Assembly: GCA_016719645.1 (NCBI GenBank)
Contig: JADJYS010000014.1
Coordinates: 80,328-144,327, forward strand
DNA length: 64,000 nt
Origin: a bacterium
GTDB lineage: Bacteria; Krumholzibacteriota; Krumholzibacteriia; LZORAL124-64-63
Direction of reading: 5' to 3'
The position numbers were made by a program, and so were the translations under genes. The notes below the pieces were generated by a model that was not told where the DNA came from, did no database searches, and worked only from the letters and a program-made list of their open reading frames with translations. Shown in pieces: positions 32,925 through 41,626 of this stretch; the first letter of the stretch is position 1, and each line of letters begins with the position of its first letter.

Positions 32925-33857
32925 TCAGGTAATGATGCGATCCTGCCCGCCGGCCTCCGGCCCCGCCTCCGTGTCCGCGGCCACCAGGACGCGGTTCTTC
33001 CCGCTGCGCTTGACCCGGTAGAGCGCCGCGTCCGCCCTTTCCACGAGGTCCCGCGACGTCCCGGTCTGCTTCCCGCACGACGCCACGCCGATGCTGACGG
33101 TCACGGTCCGGCCGTCGGGCAGGCGTTCCGCCAGTTCCCGGTTCAGCCGGACGGCGATCGCGCCGGCCTCCGTCGCGCCGGTCATCGGCAGGATGACCGC
33201 GAACTCCTCGCCGCCGTAGCGGCAGCAGACGTCCGCCTCCCTGGAGACGCGCACCAGGGTCCTGCCCATCGCGGCCAGGATCCTGTCGCCCTGCCGGTGC
33301 CCGAAGGTGTCGTTGACCGCCTTGAAGTCGTCGATGTCGACCAGGATCAGAGAAACCGGCGCGCCGTAGCGCACGTAGCGCCGCACCTCGAAGTCGATCT
33401 GCTGGTAGAAATAGGTGTGGTTGAAGAGGCCCGTCAGGCCGTCGCGCAGCGAGAGCTCGACGATCCCGTCGATGTGCTCTTCGTCCACCAGCGTGGCGGA
33501 ATCCATGTAGGCCGTGATGTTCGACAGGTAGTCCAGGGCGGCGACGACGATCCTGACGTTCCGGCCCAGGATCCCGGACAGCTCGAATTTGTGGTGCAGG
33601 ATCTTCCGCCAGTAGTCTTCGGCTTCGTCCGGCGAGAAGTACTGGTGCGTGATCGCGTAGAGGAGGTCGGAATAGAAACTCCGGCCGCGGCTCCGTTCCA
33701 GGTCGTCGAGCAGGACCTTTTCGGCAGCCGAGAGCGGCCGGTCCCCGGCCAGGGCGGACACCAGGTCCAACGAGAGCGCGCCGAGGCCCAGGATCCACCA
33801 GCGGCGATCGGCGTCGGCCTCGTCGGCGGGCGGCGGCAGGTCGTGCGGGTCCGTCAT
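32925..33857 (-). CDS. Diguanylate cyclase (GGDEF domain)
   Basis: A 310-residue cytoplasmic protein. The C-terminal GGDEF domain (about residues 130-300) has the intact active site YGGEEFAV and the inhibitory I-site RxxD (READ) five residues before it, so it should make c-di-GMP with product inhibition. The N-terminal 120 residues are helical with no named sensor domain (LSAAEKVLLDDLERSRG...ITHQYFSPDEAEDYW). Start 33857 follows AGGGAGGG; an upstream in-frame ATG at 33899 lacks such a site. Confidence 0.92.
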   Translation of the reverse strand: MTDPHDLPPPADEADADRRWWILGLGALSLDLVSALAGDRPLSAAEKVLLDDLERSRGRSFYSDLLYAITHQYFSPDEAEDYWRKILHHKFELSGILGRNVRIVVAALDYLSNITAYMDSATLVDEEHIDGIVELSLRDGLTGLFNHTYFYQQIDFEVRRYVRYGAPVSLILVDIDDFKAVNDTFGHRQGDRILAAMGRTLVRVSREADVCCRYGGEEFAVILPMTGATEAGAIAVRLNRELAERLPDGRTVTVSIGVASCGKQTGTSRDLVERADAALYRVKRSGKNRVLVAADTEAGPEAGGQDRIIT

Positions 33858-33924
33858 GAGGGGTCCCTCCCTTTCCGCGCCGTAGGCGCCGCCGCCCATC
33901 GCGGGCCCGCGACGGCGGTGGCGG

Positions 33925-34611
33925 TCAGACGACCGCGCCGAACAGCTTCCCGACCGCCGCCGTGCACGCCATGGCCACCGCGCCCCAGAAGGCGACCCGC
34001 GCAGCCCCGCGCGCGATCGTGGCGCCGCCGAGACGCGCCGCCGTTCCCCCCAGGACGAGCAGCAGGACCAGGGTCGAGGCCGCGACCACCGGGGTGAGCC
34101 GGGCGGAGGGGATGAACGCGGCGAGGAGCGCCGGCGGCGCCGCCCCCGCGGCGAAGGAAGCCGCCGAGGCCAACGCGGCCTGGAGCGGACGGGCCCGCGT
34201 CGCCTCGTGGATGCCGAGCTCGTCCCGGGCGTGGGCGCCCAGGGCGTCGTGGGCCATCAACTGGTCCGCCACCGCGAGCGCCAGTTCCGGGTCGAGCCCG
34301 CGGCCGGCGTAGATCCCCGCCAGTTCGGCCCGTTCGGCTTCCGGGGAGTCGGCGAGCTCATGCCGCTCCCGGACGAGGTCGGCCTGCTCGGTGTCCGCCT
34401 GGGAGCTGACCGAGACGTACTCTCCGGCGGCCATCGAGAGGGTGCCGGCCACGAGACCCGCGACGGCCGCCACCAGCACGGCCGCGCGCTCCGGCTCGGC
34501 CGCGGCCACGCCCACCACCAGGCTGCTCGTGGAGATCAGGCCGTCGTTGGCGCCCAGGACGGAGGCTCGTAGCCAGCCGATCCGGTCGCTGCGGTGCTTT
34601 TCGCCGTGCAT
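33925..34611 (-). CDS. VIT1/CCC1-family iron/manganese transporter
   Basis: A 228-residue membrane protein. The N-terminal motif GANDGLISTSSLVVGVA is the hallmark of the VIT1/CCC1 family. AGEYVSVSSQADTE marks the start of the cytoplasmic metal-binding helices (acidic stretch, about residues 70-110), and about five membrane helices are visible. It probably moves Fe2+ or Mn2+ out of the cytosol. It is divergent from the Fur/PerR-type regulator gene, whose operator region (34612-34773) may control both sides. Confidence 0.92.
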   Translation of the reverse strand: MHGEKHRSDRIGWLRASVLGANDGLISTSSLVVGVAAAEPERAAVLVAAVAGLVAGTLSMAAGEYVSVSSQADTEQADLVRERHELADSPEAERAELAGIYAGRGLDPELALAVADQLMAHDALGAHARDELGIHEATRARPLQAALASAASFAAGAAPPALLAAFIPSARLTPVVAASTLVLLLVLGGTAARLGGATIARGAARVAFWGAVAMACTAAVGKLFGAVV

Positions 34612-34706
34612 GGCTGTCTCCGTTCTTGGCCTGCCGCCGCTGGGGCGTGCTCACCAATATACTCACAACCGGAGCTGGGCGATCCTGCAGCGGTCCACCG
34701 CGCACC

Positions 34707-34765
34707 TTGACAGGCTCTCAAGTTATGGGTATATTCCTATTTGCGGTTCACTATTAAATAGGAAT
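34707..34765 (+). promoter_or_regulatory. Strong sigma-70 promoter with overlapping inverted-repeat operator (Fur/PerR type)
   Basis: TTGACA (34707-34712) and TATATT (34730-34735) are separated by 17 bases, a near-consensus promoter. A perfect inverted repeat with 10-base arms ATTCCTATTT (34733-34742) and AAATAGGAAT (34756-34765), spaced by 13 bases, covers the -10 box and the start of transcription, nine bases before the regulator's ATG. This is the expected place for an autoregulatory operator. Confidence 0.7.
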
Positions 34766-34773
34766 GAACATAC

Positions 34774-35277
34774 ATGATCGATCATTCTGAAATCCAGGGT
34801 CGTCTCGAGAAGTTCCAGGCGGCCGCCAAGGCGGCCGGCGTCAAACTGACGCACCAGCGCCTGGAGATCTTCCGCGAAGTCGCCGCGAGCCAGGAGCACC
34901 CGGACGCCGAGGCCGTCTTCCGCACCGTGAAGACCCGCCTGCCGACGGTGTCGCTGGACACCGTGTACCGGACGCTCTGGCTGCTCCACGACCTCGGCCT
35001 GGTCGCCACGCTCGGGCCGCGCCGCGGGAGCGTGCGCTTCGACGCCAACCTCGACCCGCACCACCACTACGTCTGCGTGCGCTGCGGCCTGGCGCGCGAC
35101 TTCACCAGCGCCGAGCTCGACGCGCTGGACATCCCCGCCGCCGTGAACTCGTTCGGAAGCATCGTCGCCGCGCACGTCGAGGTGCGGGGCGTCTGCCGGG
35201 ACTGCGCCGCGAGATCCGCCGCGGCGGAGCCCGCCGCCGCCTCCCCGCCGGAACAGGAAGCGAGGAGAGAGACATGA
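34774..35277 (+). CDS. Fur-family metalloregulator, probably PerR-like
   Basis: A 167-residue Fur-superfamily regulator. The winged-helix DNA-binding domain spans about residues 15-85 (GVKLTHQRLEIFREV, HPDAEAVFRTVKTRLPTVSLDTVYRTL). The metal-binding half has HHHYVCVRCG and CRDC, which give the four structural zinc cysteines. The C-terminal tail is Ala/Pro-rich. It is upstream of and overlaps the catalase start (ATGA), and a Dps-like ferritin follows, so a peroxide-sensing PerR role is more likely than classical iron uptake control. The promoter carries an inverted repeat that probably serves autoregulation. Confidence 0.92.
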   Translation: MIDHSEIQGRLEKFQAAAKAAGVKLTHQRLEIFREVAASQEHPDAEAVFRTVKTRLPTVSLDTVYRTLWLLHDLGLVATLGPRRGSVRFDANLDPHHHYVCVRCGLARDFTSAELDALDIPAAVNSFGSIVAAHVEVRGVCRDCAARSAAAEPAAASPPEQEARRET

Positions 35278-36733
35278 CAAGAAGAAGAAGCTGACCACCA
35301 ACGCCGGCGCCCCCGTCGCCGACAACCAGAACCTCATGACCGCGGGCCCGCGCGGTCCGGCGCTGCTGCAGGACGTGTGGTACCTGGAGAAGCTCGCCCA
35401 CTTCGACCGCGAGGTGATCCCCGAGCGCCGCATGCACGCCAAGGGCTCGGGCGCCTTCGGCGCCTTCACGGTCACCCACGACATCAGCCGGCACACCCGG
35501 GCGAAGCTCTTCGCGGCCGTCGGCAAGAAGACCGACCTGTTCGTCCGCTTCTCGACCGTGGCCGGGGAACGCGGCGCGGCCGACGCCGAGCGCGACATCC
35601 GCGGCTTCGCGATCAAGTTCTACACCGAGGAGGGCAACTGGGACCTCGTCGGCAACAACACGCCGGTCTTCTTCCTGCGCGACCCCCTGAAGTTCCCCGA
35701 CCTCAACCACGCGGTGAAGCGCGACCCGCGCACCAACCTGCGCAGCGCCCGCAACAACTGGGACTTCTGGACCTCGCTGCCCGAGGCGCTGCACCAGGTC
35801 ACCATCACCATGAGCGACCGCGGCATCCCCGCCTCCTACCGCCACATGCACGGCTTCGGCAGCCACACCTTCAGCTTCCTCAACGCGGCGAACGAGCGCA
35901 CCTGGGTCAAGTTCCACCTCGTCAGCCAGCAGGGCATCCGCAACCTGACCGACGCCGAGGCCGAGGCGGTCGTCGGCAAGTGCCGCGAGAGCCACCAGCG
36001 CGACCTGTTCGACAGCATCGAGAAGGGCGACTTCCCGCGCTGGAAGCTGTTCGTCCAGCTGATGCCCGAGCGGGACGCCGCGGCCTGCCCCTACAACCCC
36101 TTCGACCTGACCAAGGTCTGGTTCAAGAAGGACTACCCGCTGCACGAGGTGGGCGTCCTGGAGCTGAACCGCAACCCCGAGAACTACTTCGCCGAGGTGG
36201 AGCAGGCGGCCTTCAACCCCGCCAACGTCGTGCCCGGCATCGGCTTCTCGCCGGACAAGATGCTGCAGGGGCGGCTGTTCTCCTACGGCGACGCCCAGCG
36301 CTACCGGCTCGGCGTCAACCACCACCTGATCCCGGTGAACGCCGCGCGCTGCCCCTTCCACAGCTACCACCGCGACGGGGCCATGCGCGTCGACGGCAAC
36401 CACGGCGGCACGCTCGGCTACGAGCCCAACAGCTATGGCGAGTGGCAGCAGCAGCCCGATTTCTCGGAGCCGCCGCTGGCCCTCGACGGGGCCGCCGCCC
36501 ACTGGAACCACCGCGAGGACGACGACTACTATTCTCAGCCGGGCCTCCTGTTCCGGCTGATGGGCGCGGCGCAGCGGCAGGCGCTCTTCGAAAACACCGC
36601 CCGCGCGATGGGCGACGCGCCCCGCGAGATCAAGCTGCGCCACATCGCCAACTGCGCGAAGGCCGACCCGGCCTACGGGGCCGGCGTGGCCGCAGCGCTC
36701 GGCATCCCCCCGGGCGAGGCGCCCCGGGACTGA
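35274..36733 (+). CDS. katA: Catalase (small-subunit, clade 3 type), start region frameshifted
   Basis: A heme catalase converting H2O2 to water and oxygen. Visible are the distal His in RRMHAKGSGAFG, Asn in GNNTPVFFLRD and the proximal Tyr in RLFSYGDAQRYRLG. The best start, ATG 35274, has GAGGAG and overlaps the fur-like stop, but its frame closes after six codons. One missing A near 35279 would restore MTKKKKLTTNAG, the family's usual N-terminus, in frame with the rest. As written, the first in-frame ATG is 35336 (465 residues), without a ribosome site. The flaw may be sequencing error. The operon is fur-like, katA, ferritin. Confidence 0.9.
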
Positions 36734-36778
36734 CCGCGGACGACGACCGCCGACCCTACCACCGAAAGGAAGAAGAAC

Positions 36779-37282
36779 ATGGGAACCAGAGGACGCGAGA
36801 TCATCGGCATGGACGTCGATCATCTCCTGGACCTGCTCAACCGGGCCTACGCGAGCGAGTGGCTGGCCTACTACCAGTACTGGCTCGGCGCGAAGCTCAT
36901 CAAGGGCCCGATGAAGGACGCCGTGGCGGCGGAGCTGAACCTGCACGCCACCGAGGAGCTGAACCACGCCGTCATGCTGTCGGGCCGCATCATCCAGCTC
37001 GGCGGCACGCCGGTGCTCACGCCCGAAGGCTGGGCGAAGCTGAGCCCCTGCAAGTACGACGCGCCCGAGGACCCGTACGTGGCCGTCCTGCTCGACCAGA
37101 ACATCGAGGGCGAGCAGTGCGCGATCACCACGTACAAGGCCCTGATGGACGCCACCAAGGACAAGGACATGGTGACCTACAACCTGGCGCTCGCGATCCT
37201 CGAGCAGGAGATCGAGCACGAGGAGGACCTGCAGAGCCTGCGGGAGGATCTGGACCTGATGGTGGTGCGGGGGAGCAAGTAA
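36779..37282 (+). CDS. Dps-like ferritin (thioferritin/DPSL type)
   Basis: A 167-residue four-helix ferritin-like protein. Iron ligands typical of a bacterioferritin-type di-iron centre are in SEWLAYYQYW, HATEELNHAV and EQEIEHEEDL. Two cysteines, in LSPCKYD and GEQCAITTYK, match the Cys pair that sets apart the DPSL (thioferritin) branch of archaea and anaerobic bacteria. It would store iron and consume peroxide. It follows katA by 45 bases with AAGGAAG before its ATG, and a strong terminator lies 26 bases after its stop. Confidence 0.85.
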   Translation: MGTRGREIIGMDVDHLLDLLNRAYASEWLAYYQYWLGAKLIKGPMKDAVAAELNLHATEELNHAVMLSGRIIQLGGTPVLTPEGWAKLSPCKYDAPEDPYVAVLLDQNIEGEQCAITTYKALMDATKDKDMVTYNLALAILEQEIEHEEDLQSLREDLDLMVVRGSK

Positions 37283-37307
37283 CCGGCCCCCGCGCCGGTT
37301 CCGGGGG

Positions 37308-37338
37308 ACGGCCGGGTCGGTGGCGCCGACCCGGCCGT
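37308..37338 (+). terminator. Terminator of the fur-like/katA/ferritin operon
   Basis: A perfect 13-bp stem (37308-37320 with 37326-37338) with a five-base loop is followed by TCTC. It lies 26 bases after the ferritin stop and 32 bases before the end of the convergent membrane-protein gene. Confidence 0.7.
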
Positions 37339-37370
37339 TCTCATGGCGGATACGCGCGAGGTCGGAATTC

Positions 37371-37724
37371 CTAGCGCATGAACCCGACGAGCAGCGTGTG
37401 CGCCAGGGCCCACAAGACGCCCGCAACGACAGGCACCGCCACCGCATACCGCCGCCAATCCCGCATCCCGGCCGGCTCGCAATTCGCGGTCTGCCCGCCG
37501 AGCCGCGCGATGTCGAGGTAGCGCACGACCACCATGCCCGCGGCGACGACCCAGAACAGGATGTCGAGCCCGGAAAACCGGGCCGTGTCGCCGATCTTGA
37601 AGGTCAGGGCGAACAGCAGGGCCGGGCCGATCGCCAGCCAGGACAGGCGGACGATCACGCCGAGGCAGCCGGTGGGCTCGGGGGTGGGAACGGGGGAAGA
37701 GGACGGAATCCGGGAATCTGCCAT
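37371..37724 (-). CDS. Small three-helix membrane protein, unknown function
   Basis: A 117-residue protein with three hydrophobic segments (about residues 20-45, 50-75 and 92-115) after a Ser/Pro-rich N-terminus. Start 37724 has GGAGG seven bases upstream; an in-frame ATG eight codons earlier is less well placed. No family is recognised. It is convergent with the iron/peroxide operon and separated from the next gene by about 190 bases. Confidence 0.7.
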   Translation of the reverse strand: MADSRIPSSSPVPTPEPTGCLGVIVRLSWLAIGPALLFALTFKIGDTARFSGLDILFWVVAAGMVVVRYLDIARLGGQTANCEPAGMRDWRRYAVAVPVVAGVLWALAHTLLVGFMR

Positions 37725-37912
37725 GTTCGCCTCCAGAGTCGCCCGCATCGCGGACGGCGACGGGTTTCCCGTCGCTTGCTCTGGATGGCGGCCCGACCAT
37801 CCCCGATCCTGCTGCGGCCTGGAAAAGGCTGCAGCACCCTTCGCTCCGCCGGGATCCGCTCCCCGCGGGCGACGCCATCGTCGATGGCCAGCGTCAGACT
37901 ACGCAGCGGGAC

Positions 37913-39637
37913 TCAATCGTGCAAGCCGGTTCCGGTGGCCCGCTCCGACAGCGCGGCGACGGCGGAGCCGGCGTCGGCTTGCGCCAGCACCCCGTCCAGG
38001 GCCGCCGACTGGTCCCAGCCCCAGAGATCGAAGTACCGCGAATGCCCCTCCAGCCGGTAGTGGGAGGAGAAGCGCGCGCGGACCTCGTCCGAGAAGACGT
38101 CGTCGTGGGGCGGGTACCAGTTGGCGAGGCGGAAGGGCTGGCGGCCCCGCGGCACGAGCCACAGGTCGATGACGCCGGCGTCGAGGGCGGCGAGCGTGGC
38201 TTCGGGGATCTCGCGGTGGGCGCGCCGCGAATCCATGAGCGAGACGGCGTCGATCAACAGCGGGTTGCCGGAGAACGTGAGCAGGGGTCGGAGGTTGGCC
38301 AGGTGGAAGTAGTTGCCGTCTCCGCTGTACCCCATGCCGATGGCCCGGTCGGGGTGCGCGGCCAGGATCCCTCGGATGTCGGCGGAGATCGCCGTGGAGT
38401 TCTCCATCCGCGAGCTCGCCAGCCGTGCGCTGCGGTAGCCCGACACGGATCCCGCGACGAGCGCGGCGGCCAGGAAGGCCGAGACCGCGCCCAGCCGCCA
38501 GGAGGCGGCGCGTTCCGGGAAGAGCAGGCCGCGCATGCCGGCGGCCGGCCACAGCCGGGCCGCGAAGACCAGGTTGATGGGGATCATCGGCAGCAGGTGC
38601 ACCTGGCCGGCGCCGGGCTTCATCGCCAGCACGATCACGGCCGCGTTGCCCGCGGCCCAGGCCAGGACGAGCTGGCGCCGCATCCAGGGGCGGTGGGCCG
38701 GCCGGCCCGGCGCCGACAGGAGCACCAGCACGGGGATCGCGAAGAACAGCGCGCGGGTGAACAGGTGCGGCAGGTAGTCCAGCTCCAGGCCGTGATGGGC
38801 CCCGATGAGGATCCAGCTCAGGTAGTTGACGAGCGAGATGCCGTCGTGCAGGGCAAACGGGGCCACGACGGCCACGGCGCCCAGGGCCAGGGCCGCCCGC
38901 GTGGCGCGGGAACCGTGGCGCTCGTCGAGCAGCGTCAGCACCGGCAGCAGGTACAGCACCGCGTGGACCTTGAGGTTCACCGCCAGCCCCAGCGCGAGGG
39001 CCGCGCCGACGACGGCCGGGACGCGCCGGGACGCGCCCGCGGCGTGCAGGCCCAGGCAGACCGCGAAGAGGATGTAGGGATCGGGCCGCACGAGCATCGC
39101 CGAGGTGCCGCCGGTCCAGTACAGCAACAGCGCGATGGCGATCATGCCGAAGGCCAGCGCGCCGGAGACCAGGCGGCGGATCGTCAGGTACAGCAGGACC
39201 ACGGAGGCGTAGAGGGCCAGCAGGGCGCCCAGTTTGGCGGCGAAGATCGAGGGGTGCAGCAGGTCGAGGCAGAGCCCCGTGGCCAGGTAGACCACCGGGC
39301 CGTAGAGCACGCTGTACTGCGGGTCGGCGTCCGGGGCGTGGTAGAGCGGGCCGCCGGTCTGCACCCACCAGGACACCGACGACACCATCGCCTCGACGTC
39401 GCTGGCGTAGCCGTCGTGGTTCAGGTACCAGAGGCTCGTCGTCAGGAACGCGAGGCACACGATCACGGCAAGACCCGCCAGGGCGGGCCGGATCCTCGAC
39501 CAGGCAGCGGCGTGATCGGCGGCGTTGCCGTCCGACCGACGCCGCAGGATCAGCCACAACGCCAGCAGCACCGCGCCGGTGCCGAGCGGGTGCCGCGAGC
39601 AGAGGATGACGAAGTCGAGGACGGCGCGAATAGCCAT
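37913..39637 (-). CDS. Multi-pass membrane protein, glycosyltransferase-like (GT-C/ArnT-type)
   Basis: A protein of about 574 residues with some ten hydrophobic helices over residues 1-400 and a soluble C-terminal part (about 430-574). The first periplasmic loop has DGYASDVEAM, with acidic residues placed like the catalytic DxD/ExD region of GT-C enzymes (ArnT, PMT, mannosyltransferases), and a further LVRPDPY motif. It probably uses a polyprenyl-phosphate sugar donor; acceptor and donor are unknown. An in-frame ATG at 39709 would add 24 residues. Neither start has a good ribosome site. Confidence 0.75.
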   Translation of the reverse strand: MAIRAVLDFVILCSRHPLGTGAVLLALWLILRRRSDGNAADHAAAWSRIRPALAGLAVIVCLAFLTTSLWYLNHDGYASDVEAMVSSVSWWVQTGGPLYHAPDADPQYSVLYGPVVYLATGLCLDLLHPSIFAAKLGALLALYASVVLLYLTIRRLVSGALAFGMIAIALLLYWTGGTSAMLVRPDPYILFAVCLGLHAAGASRRVPAVVGAALALGLAVNLKVHAVLYLLPVLTLLDERHGSRATRAALALGAVAVVAPFALHDGISLVNYLSWILIGAHHGLELDYLPHLFTRALFFAIPVLVLLSAPGRPAHRPWMRRQLVLAWAAGNAAVIVLAMKPGAGQVHLLPMIPINLVFAARLWPAAGMRGLLFPERAASWRLGAVSAFLAAALVAGSVSGYRSARLASSRMENSTAISADIRGILAAHPDRAIGMGYSGDGNYFHLANLRPLLTFSGNPLLIDAVSLMDSRRAHREIPEATLAALDAGVIDLWLVPRGRQPFRLANWYPPHDDVFSDEVRARFSSHYRLEGHSRYFDLWGWDQSAALDGVLAQADAGSAVAALSERATGTGLHD

Positions 39638-39971
39638 GGGGTGCTTGCTGCTATGGACCGTTGATGCGCGGCCCGTCCGCCCGGACGGTCGCCGACTCGG
39701 GGCGATCATAGCATAAGTCGCCCGGGCCCGGTTCGATCATCTCGCCCCCCGCCTCACAATGATCTCCGCACCATCATTATGATCGCGCTTGCGCGCGGAC
39801 GGCGCCTGCATCTCGTTTCATATCAGCAAATTGCAGGACACGGGTCGTGGCCCGCTCGTTGCATGGCAGTTCTTCGGGACGGACAGGCGCGCGCGGGAAC
39901 GAGCCCGGGCGTGCAGGAAGGCGTCGCACGGACGGTGCGCCGACCTTCGCGGGTGATGAAAGGAGATTTTC
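39638..39971. other. Intergenic gap between divergent genes
   Basis: A 334-base gap between the divergent membrane glycosyltransferase-like gene and the barrel gene. It holds an AT-richer patch (about 39710-39840) that probably contains both promoters. No ORF, tRNA or clear riboswitch was recognised. AAAGGAG precedes the ATG at 39972. Confidence 0.5.
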
Positions 39972-40667
39972 ATGCGACGAAAAATCGGGAACGGATCGCC
40001 GCGGGCCGGAGTGACGGCGGGCCTCGTGGCGATCCTGCTGATCGCGATGGGCACGGTCGGTTTCGCGCCCTCGAATTCCGAAGCGGCCGCGCTCGGCAAC
40101 TACCTGACGCTCAAGGGCGGCATCTACTCGCCGAGCTCGACCTTCAACCTCGACAACGTCGACATCGAGACCACGTTCGACAGCGACACCGAGACGGGCG
40201 TCGCCGGCGAGATCGGGATCGGGCACTACATCCTGCCCACGCTCGCCCTCGAATTCGGCGTGGGGTACTTCAACGGCAAGGGCTCCATCGTGCCGCGGGC
40301 CGCGACCGCCGCCCGCCAGCAGGCCGACTTCGACGTCATCCCGGTGCTGCTGACCGCCAAGGCCTTCATTCCGGCCGGGGCGATCTTCCCGTACGGCGAG
40401 GTCGGGATCGGCTCCTACTTCACCAAGTTCGAGGTGAGCGACAACGCCAACACCTTCGAGGGCGACATGACCTTCGGGATCCACGCCGGCGCCGGCATCA
40501 ACGTCAACATCACCGAGAAGGCGTTCCTGGGCGTGGAGGGGCGTTACGTCTGGGCCAATCCCTCGTTCGGCGACCAGCAGATCCGCCTGAACGACACCGA
40601 GTACGCCTTGAACGGGTTCGAACTGAACGGATTCACCACGATGCTGGCCCTCGGTTTCTGCTTCTGA
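39972..40667 (+). CDS. Outer-membrane beta-barrel protein (OmpW/OprF-like)
   Basis: A 231-residue protein with a signal peptide (about residues 14-39, ending SEAAA) and alternating amphipathic strands rich in Gly and aromatic residues (YLTLKGGIYSPSS, LALEFGVGYFNGKG, PYGEVGIGSYFTKFE, AFLGVEGRYVWANP). It ends in Phe (LALGFCF), as required for BAM-dependent insertion. Eight strands are likely, as in OmpW/OmpX-type barrels. Such proteins form small pores or bind ligands. AAAGGAG is placed five bases before ATG. A terminator hairpin follows the stop. Confidence 0.85.
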   Translation: MRRKIGNGSPRAGVTAGLVAILLIAMGTVGFAPSNSEAAALGNYLTLKGGIYSPSSTFNLDNVDIETTFDSDTETGVAGEIGIGHYILPTLALEFGVGYFNGKGSIVPRAATAARQQADFDVIPVLLTAKAFIPAGAIFPYGEVGIGSYFTKFEVSDNANTFEGDMTFGIHAGAGINVNITEKAFLGVEGRYVWANPSFGDQQIRLNDTEYALNGFELNGFTTMLALGFCF

Positions 40668-40671
40668 CGCC

Positions 40672-40692
40672 AGGGCGCGCGAGGCGCCCTTT
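40672..40692 (+). terminator. Rho-independent terminator after the barrel gene
   Basis: AGGGCGC (40672-40678) pairs with GCGCCCT (40684-40690) across a five-base loop and is followed by TTTG. It starts four bases after the stop codon. Confidence 0.65.
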
Positions 40693-40770
40693 GACCACCG
40701 CAGCGTGCGGGATGTCCGGCGGGAGGGATCCCCCCCCGCCCGGATGACCGGGGATCGGCCAGGAAGGCAG

Positions 40771-41445
40771 ATGATGTTCAAACCGCATTCGGAACGAGAG
40801 CCCATCGTCGTGTTCGACGGCGTCGCCGGGGCACGGCACGGAAACGACGACCCGATCGTGGGCGAGGTGTCGCGCGGTGAAATGTCGCGCCGGGAAGGTG
40901 CCGGCGTCTTCCAGGGCAACGTGGCGCTCGATCATCACGGCGGCTTCGCTTCGGTCCATTTCGGATCCGGCGAACTCGACCTCTCCAGGTTTGCGGGTCT
41001 GGCGCTGCGCGTCCGGGGCGACGGCAAGCGCTATTCCCTGCGGCTACGCACGAACCGCGCCGGCAACAGCGTTGATTACCAGTGCGAGCTGGCGCCTGAG
41101 GCCGGGGCGTGGCGCAACCTGCGGCTGCCCTTCGCGGCGTTCCAGCCCGCCCATGGCGGACGCTCGACCGCACCTCCTCCCCGCCTCGACACGGCGGCGA
41201 TCGGCACCATCGGACTGGCCATCTCCGACCGGCAGGAAGGCCCGTTCCGGCTGGAACTCGCATCGATCGAGGGCTACCGCCTGGCCATGTCCGCCGGCCA
41301 CGGCGGACTGACCGTGGTGCACAACACGGAACGGAGCCGGACCGACTTCCGGCCCGTTCCCGCGATCACCTGCGGGGACGAGCACGACGTCGAACCGCCG
41401 TTGAGCCGGGTCTCCCTGTTCAGCAACTGGATGAAGAACGACTGA
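40771..41445 (+). CDS. CIA30-domain protein (NDUFAF1-like)
   Basis: A 224-residue protein whose core (about residues 10-175) matches the complex I intermediate-associated protein 30 domain: GGFASVHF near residue 50, LALRVRGDGKRYSLRLRT near 72, WRNLRLPFAAFQP near 112 and IGTIGLAISDRQEGPFRLEL near 143. This jelly-roll domain helps assemble complex I in mitochondria; bacterial forms are often carbohydrate-binding-like and of unknown role. There is no signal peptide. Start 40771 has AGGAAGG six bases upstream. The last 40 residues have no match. Confidence 0.82.
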   Translation: MMFKPHSEREPIVVFDGVAGARHGNDDPIVGEVSRGEMSRREGAGVFQGNVALDHHGGFASVHFGSGELDLSRFAGLALRVRGDGKRYSLRLRTNRAGNSVDYQCELAPEAGAWRNLRLPFAAFQPAHGGRSTAPPPRLDTAAIGTIGLAISDRQEGPFRLELASIEGYRLAMSAGHGGLTVVHNTERSRTDFRPVPAITCGDEHDVEPPLSRVSLFSNWMKND

Positions 41446-41449
41446 AACC

Positions 41450-41466
41450 CCTCGGCGGCGCCGAGG
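41450..41466 (+). terminator. Terminator-like hairpin after the CIA30 gene
   Basis: CCTCGGC (41450-41456) and GCCGAGG (41460-41466) form a 7-bp stem with a 3-base loop, four bases after the stop codon. No T-run follows. Confidence 0.45.
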
Positions 41467-41626
41467 CCGCCGGGGGCCGCACCGGATCGGCAGACGTCCC
41501 GAGTTAGCATGTAATAAATTGTCACACAATCTGTTATGATATCGGACTATTCTAGTAGCATATCGCCGACCACGATCCTAACCTGACAGAAGACTCCCTC
41601 GCCCCTTCCCTTGCCGGAGGTCGCTC

